A program made the position numbers and the translations under genes. DNA of 45,505 bases from Chitinophagaceae bacterium (GTDB lineage: Bacteria; Bacteroidota; Bacteroidia; Chitinophagales; Chitinophagaceae), in assembly GCA_004322015.1 (NCBI GenBank), contig SCQT01000205.1, forward strand, positions 1 to 45,505, in the 5' to 3' direction. Of this stretch, positions 42,367 to 45,505 are shown piece after piece; the stretch's first letter is position 1; every line of letters begins with the position of its first letter. Under the pieces are notes generated by a model. That model saw nothing but the letters and a program-made list of their open reading frames with translations. It did not search any database and was not told where the DNA came from.

Positions 42367-42714
42367 ATGGCTATTAAGATCACAGATGAATGCATTAACT
42401 GCGGGGCATGCGAACCCGAATGCCCTAATAATGCGATTTATGAGGGAGGTGTGGAATGGGCCATCGCCGATGGCACCAGTGTGAAAGGCGAGTTTACGCT
42501 TATGGACGGCACCGTCGTGGACGCAGATCAGCGAATGGCTCCTGTCAGCACAGATACCTATTATATCACTCCTAATAAATGTACCGAATGTCAGGGATTC
42601 CATGAAGAACCGCAATGCGCCGCCGTATGTCCGGTGGACTGCTGCGTGCCGGATGAAATGTACAGGGAAACAGTGGAAGAATTGCTGGCAAAAAAAGACA
42701 AATTACATTTTTAA
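42367..42714 (+). CDS. 2[4Fe-4S] ferredoxin
   Basis: A 115-residue dicluster ferredoxin. The first cluster motif is C9-x2-C12-x2-C15-x3-C19-P ([14 protein letters not shown]). The second is the extended type, C72-x2-C75-x8-C84-x3-C88-P followed by C92. A 50-residue insert between the motifs ([20 protein letters not shown]) is longer than in clostridial ferredoxins and is usual for Bacteroidota and Chlorobium-like proteins. It is a cytoplasmic low-potential electron carrier. It is divergent from the LuxC-like reductase and 27 bp upstream of ddl. Confidence 0.95.
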   Translation: MAIKITDECINCGACEPECPNNAIYEGGVEWAIADGTSVKGEFTLMDGTVVDADQRMAPVSTDTYYITPNKCTECQGFHEEPQCAAVCPVDCCVPDEMYRETVEELLAKKDKLHF

Positions 42715-42741
42715 GGGAATTATTCTCAACTCCCTGCTTTT

Positions 42742-43731
42742 ATGAAGAAAAACATTGCCTTAGTGGTAGGCGGTTATTCGGGTGAATATGTGGTTTCGAT
42801 GCAGAGCGCTGTCACCATCGAACAGCATCTGAACCGGGAACTCTATCATCCTTATAAGATATCTGTAACTCGTGACGGCTGGTTTTATACGGAAGCCTCC
42901 GGCAAACCGGTTTCTGTGGATAAAAATGATTTTTCCCTTACGCTAAACGGAGCCAAAGTACATTTTGATGCGGTATTCATCGGCATCCACGGCACTCCTG
43001 GCGAAGATGGAAAGTTGCAGGGATATTTTGACATGCTGCAAATCCCGTATATCAGTTGCGGAGCCATCACTTCCGGGCTCACCTTTAATAAAAGCTATTG
43101 TAATAAAGTGGTAGCAGCCCTGCATGTGGTCAGCGTGGCCAAATCCGTGCATATTTTTCGCGACCAGCCTTTTAATGACAGCAGGATCATGGAAACCCTG
43201 CGCTTTCCTGTTTTCGTGAAACCGGCCGAAGGCGGATCCAGCATTGGCGTTTCTAAAGTAAATAACCCTTCTGAAGAATTAGGGGCAGCTATAGAAAAGG
43301 CATTTAAAGAAGATTCCCAGGCCCTTATAGAAGAATTTGTAAAAGGCAGAGAACTGACCTGCGGATTATTCAGGAAAGACGGGAAACTGATTACCTTACC
43401 CATTACGGAAATTCGCAGCAGTAAGGAATTTTTTGATTTTGAAGCCAAATATACACCCGGAGTCTCCCGGGAAATCACACCGGCTGAAATAACAGAGGAA
43501 GTGGCGTCGTTAATACAGGAAACAGCCAAAAAGTTATACGTGGCTTTGAATTGCAGGGGAATTGTAAGGATAGATTTTATCTTAGAAGATCAGACGAATA
43601 AATTATTTTTCCTGGAAGCCAACACCATGCCCGGGCAATCGGAAAACAGTATTGTGCCTCAGCAGGTGAAAGCAGCCGGCATGAGCCTGACCGATTTCTA
43701 TGGCATCCTGATTGAAGAATGTCTCAAATAA
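42742..43731 (+). CDS. ddl: D-alanine--D-alanine ligase
   Basis: An ATP-grasp enzyme that joins two D-Ala for peptidoglycan precursors. The 329-residue sequence has VGGYSGEYVVSMQSA (an N-terminal GG..SE-V-S variant in which H is replaced by Y/V), GIHGTPGEDGKLQGYFDMLQ and PYISCGAITSGLTFNK. It also has FVKPAEGGSSIGVSKV in the ATP site and FLEANTMPGQSENSIVPQQ, with the metal ligands and C-terminal D-Ala site. It lies between the ferredoxin and PASTA protein genes in a compact plus-strand operon. Confidence 0.95.
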   Translation: MKKNIALVVGGYSGEYVVSMQSAVTIEQHLNRELYHPYKISVTRDGWFYTEASGKPVSVDKNDFSLTLNGAKVHFDAVFIGIHGTPGEDGKLQGYFDMLQIPYISCGAITSGLTFNKSYCNKVVAALHVVSVAKSVHIFRDQPFNDSRIMETLRFPVFVKPAEGGSSIGVSKVNNPSEELGAAIEKAFKEDSQALIEEFVKGRELTCGLFRKDGKLITLPITEIRSSKEFFDFEAKYTPGVSREITPAEITEEVASLIQETAKKLYVALNCRGIVRIDFILEDQTNKLFFLEANTMPGQSENSIVPQQVKAAGMSLTDFYGILIEECLK

Positions 43732-43749
43732 AAAAAATTACAACCTGAC

Positions 43750-44553
43750 GTGTTTAATTGGATCACACACCGGTCTTTTTTTGCTAACCTGATTGGCGCC
43801 TGCATCTTGTTTTTTTTGCTGGGCATACTTTTCTTTGCATCGCTGGGGCATATTACCCGGCACGGGCAAACGGAAAAAGTACCGAATGTGGAAGGCCAGC
43901 CTTTTTCATCCGCTAAAAGCCTGCTTACTTCTTTAAGCTTCAGCGTGATCGTGCAGGACTCGGCTTATATAGATTCCTTACCCCCGTTGGCAGTGATACG
44001 ACAAATGCCCGATTCAGGCAGTGTGGTAAAAGTGGACCGCACCATTTATTTAACGCTGAACAAAACTTCTCCCCCCCTGACCGCCATGCCCGAATTGGCG
44101 GGCTATTCCCTCCGCAGCGCAGTGATGACGCTGGAAAGTCAGCGTTTGCAGTTAGGAGACACTATTTATAAGCCGGATATCGCTAAGAATGCAGTGCTCG
44201 ATCAGCTATATCAGGGTAAACCCATCAAGGCAGGCACTATGATCCCCGAAGGAAGCAGGATTACTTTAGTCCTGGGCGATGGCGTAGGCAATATTCCCAA
44301 TCCGGTCCCTAACCTGATAGGACTTAGTTACCAACAGGCCTTGGATCTTTTAAGCGGCAGTTCTTTAAATCCGGGCGTAGTGCTCACTTCCGGCCCCCTT
44401 ACTGATACAATGAATGCTTTTATCTATAAACAGGACCCTCCGCCCCTGAATTCAGGAGGACAACCGAATCTCATCCGAAGCGGCGAAAGCATTGATATGT
44501 GGATATCACAAACCAGGCCGGCAGATACGACAAAGGCAGACAGCAGCAGGTAG
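43750..44553 (+). CDS. PASTA domain membrane protein
   Basis: A 267-residue protein starting at GTG (43750), 18 bp after ddl; no ATG is positioned to give the N-terminal helix. A membrane helix spans about 13-32 (LIGACILFFLLGILFFASL). Three tandem PASTA repeats follow: KVPNVEGQPFSSAKSLL (about 43-108), AMPELAGYSLRSAVMTLESQ (about 113-182) and PVPNLIGLSYQQALDLLSGS (about 189-258). PASTA domains bind peptidoglycan fragments. No kinase domain is attached, unlike PknB-type proteins. Its place next to ddl supports a cell-wall role. Confidence 0.88.
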   Translation: MFNWITHRSFFANLIGACILFFLLGILFFASLGHITRHGQTEKVPNVEGQPFSSAKSLLTSLSFSVIVQDSAYIDSLPPLAVIRQMPDSGSVVKVDRTIYLTLNKTSPPLTAMPELAGYSLRSAVMTLESQRLQLGDTIYKPDIAKNAVLDQLYQGKPIKAGTMIPEGSRITLVLGDGVGNIPNPVPNLIGLSYQQALDLLSGSSLNPGVVLTSGPLTDTMNAFIYKQDPPPLNSGGQPNLIRSGESIDMWISQTRPADTTKADSSR

Positions 44554-44561
44554 TGAAATCA

Positions 44562-44610
44562 ATCGTGAATCGTGAATCGTAAATCGTGAATTGTCAACTT
44601 TAAACGTCAA
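44562..44610. repeat. Degenerate heptamer array 3 (7 units)
   Basis: Seven consecutive units: ATCGTGA, ATCGTGA, ATCGTAA, ATCGTGA, ATTGTCA, ACTTTAA, ACGTCAA. The array begins 8 bp after the PASTA gene stop and ends 10 bp before the rhodanese ATG, filling nearly the whole intergenic gap. Confidence 0.78.
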
Positions 44611-44620
44611 ATGCATAATT

Positions 44621-44941
44621 ATGGAAATCATAAGCGTGGAAGAATTAAAAGCTTTGCAAGACAGCGATAAGCAAATTAACCTGATAGACGTGCGCGAGCC
44701 TCAGGAGCACGAAGAATTCAATATCGGCGGCACCCTTATTCCGCTGGGAAGGTTTCAGACTTACGACGTGGATGAGCTGGAACCACTGAAAGATGAAGAG
44801 ATCATCTTATATTGCCGCAGCGGCAATCGCAGCGGACAAGCCGCTGCAATACTGGATATCATGGGTTTCAACAATGTGAAAAATCTCCAGGGGGGGATGC
44901 TGAGATGGAAAGAGTTGTACGGAGAGAAAGAGAGGAAATGA
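44621..44941 (+). CDS. Rhodanese-like domain protein
   Basis: A 106-residue single-domain rhodanese (sulfurtransferase) from ATG 44621. The in-frame TTG at 44591 lies inside the repeat array and is rejected. INLIDVREPQEHEEF is the N-terminal block, and the active-site loop is LYCRSGNRSG with Cys65. It is cytoplasmic. The substrate is unknown; small rhodaneses of this kind carry persulfide sulfur. It is the last gene of the plus-strand run and is followed by a gap with only doubtful ORFs. Confidence 0.92.
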   Translation: MEIISVEELKALQDSDKQINLIDVREPQEHEEFNIGGTLIPLGRFQTYDVDELEPLKDEEIILYCRSGNRSGQAAAILDIMGFNNVKNLQGGMLRWKELYGEKERK

Positions 44942-44957
44942 TCTCACACCTTTATGT

Positions 44958-45467
44958 TCAAAGATACGAATTGGGACTATGCACCTCATCGTAACGGCAG
45001 ATCATATCATCTATTTCGTTAACTCCGAAATCTTTCGAATCATCAATAAGTTCTTCGACAAAGTTTCTTATTTTCGGATCTTTAATCTTTTCATCAGGAT
45101 TTATTCCGGTAATTACGGAAACGAAAGGCCCGAGAGTATTGTAGTCTGTCTTCGGCAGTTTTGACTTTATCAGGCTTTCCATTATTTCAGAAATGATGAT
45201 CGCAGGTTTTCTCAAATAAATCTCATAGATAAGGAGGAATCGGTCTTCTAAAAAAATAGTAACAAGCAATTAAATATTGATCATTTTTAGTCCGCGGATG
45301 ATATGATTTCTTGGTTTACGCGGCAAAGCGATTTTGGGCAATTTCCCCATTTTTTGTGAATCTTCGTGTCTTTGAGACTTTGTGGGAATTTTTGAGCTTG
45401 GGGGAGCAGATTCAGCCTGATCTTCTTTCATAATATTTCCCAGACTGCCGTTAATATACGAAACCAA
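44958..45467 (-). pseudogene. Doubtful ORF pair, possibly one broken gene
   Basis: Two ORFs in the same minus-strand frame are separated only by a TAA at 45270-45272: 65 residues (45467-45270) and 103 residues (45269-44958, from TTG). The second reads naturally (IYEIYLRKPAIIISEIMESL ... GINPDEKIKDPKIRNFVEEL) and ends in a charged, protein-like tail. The first contains the translation of a dispersed repeat (PTKSQRHEDSQKMGKLP). I cannot assign a family. Either the longer ORF is a real small gene with an unseen start or the pair is a decayed gene. Confidence 0.3.
45363..45387. repeat. CTTTGTGTCTTTGT dispersed repeat, copy 2
   Basis: CTTCGTGTCTTTGAGACTTT then GTGGG, related to the copy at 29380-29404. 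It lies inside the doubtful 65-residue ORF, which argues that this ORF is not a normal gene. Confidence 0.45.
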
Positions 45468-45505
45468 AAGAAAGTGTCTCCAAACTTTTTCTTTGATGGA
45501 AGAGA

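Noticed and set aside
43095-43529. 144-residue minus-strand ORF inside ddl
   Set aside because: Antisense shadow of ddl, with no supporting motif or start context.

Overview
The window looks like an ordinary chromosomal segment of a Bacteroidota bacterium, most likely of the Chitinophagaceae. The evidence is a single-chain SecDF, many start-proximal TAnnTTTG -7 elements, a DUF4254 plus family 9 glycosyltransferase pair, a LuxC-type reductase divergent from a dicluster ferredoxin, Bacteroidota-style GH3 and GH36-like secreted enzymes, and an IS1380-family transposase remnant. The family-level placement is inference from gene content; no rRNA or tRNA gene was seen.

Layout. 1-3.8 kb is a visibly AT-rich accessory stretch: a sugar-porter MFS protein, a decayed IS1380-type transposase and an AraC-family regulator. 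3.9-7.7 kb holds a secreted M1 metallopeptidase, a Rieske protein and a Bcr/CflA-like efflux transporter. 7.7-21.6 kb is rich in carbohydrate genes (GH3, an alpha-glucan phosphorylase relative lacking the canonical PLP lysine, altronate dehydratase, a GH36-like enzyme, aldose epimerase), interrupted by the tight operon mnmA-DUF4254-GT9. 21.7-27.1 kb has a secreted bleomycin-hydrolase-like peptidase, an ergothioneine-type set (DinB protein-egtB-egtD) and bioA. 27.1-32.4 kb has a SRPBCC/GyrI-like membrane protein with an ABC-2 permease, a small secreted ORF, a repeat-rich gap, and sppA divergent from folK. 32.4-35.1 kb is glgA-glgC (glycogen synthesis). 35.5-41 kb is a membrane-anchored protein, secDF and a HtrA/Deg protease. 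41-45 kb is luxC-like reductase / ferredoxin-ddl-PASTA protein-rhodanese.

Most coding content is housekeeping or carbohydrate metabolism, and no CRISPR array, prophage, defence island or obvious undescribed multi-gene system was found. The most interesting non-coding signal is three arrays of degenerate 7-bp tandem repeats, each with a different unit. Each begins about 5-15 bp past the stop codon of a gene, and two abut a CCCGAA..TTCGGG palindrome. Other points worth a second look are the Lys-to-Thr change at the PLP site of the phosphorylase relative, the stand-alone DinB protein fused in context to egtB/egtD, a cluster of REP-like palindromes at 29.77-30.0 kb, and three convergent gene pairs whose 3' ends overlap (by 53, 9 and 4 bp).
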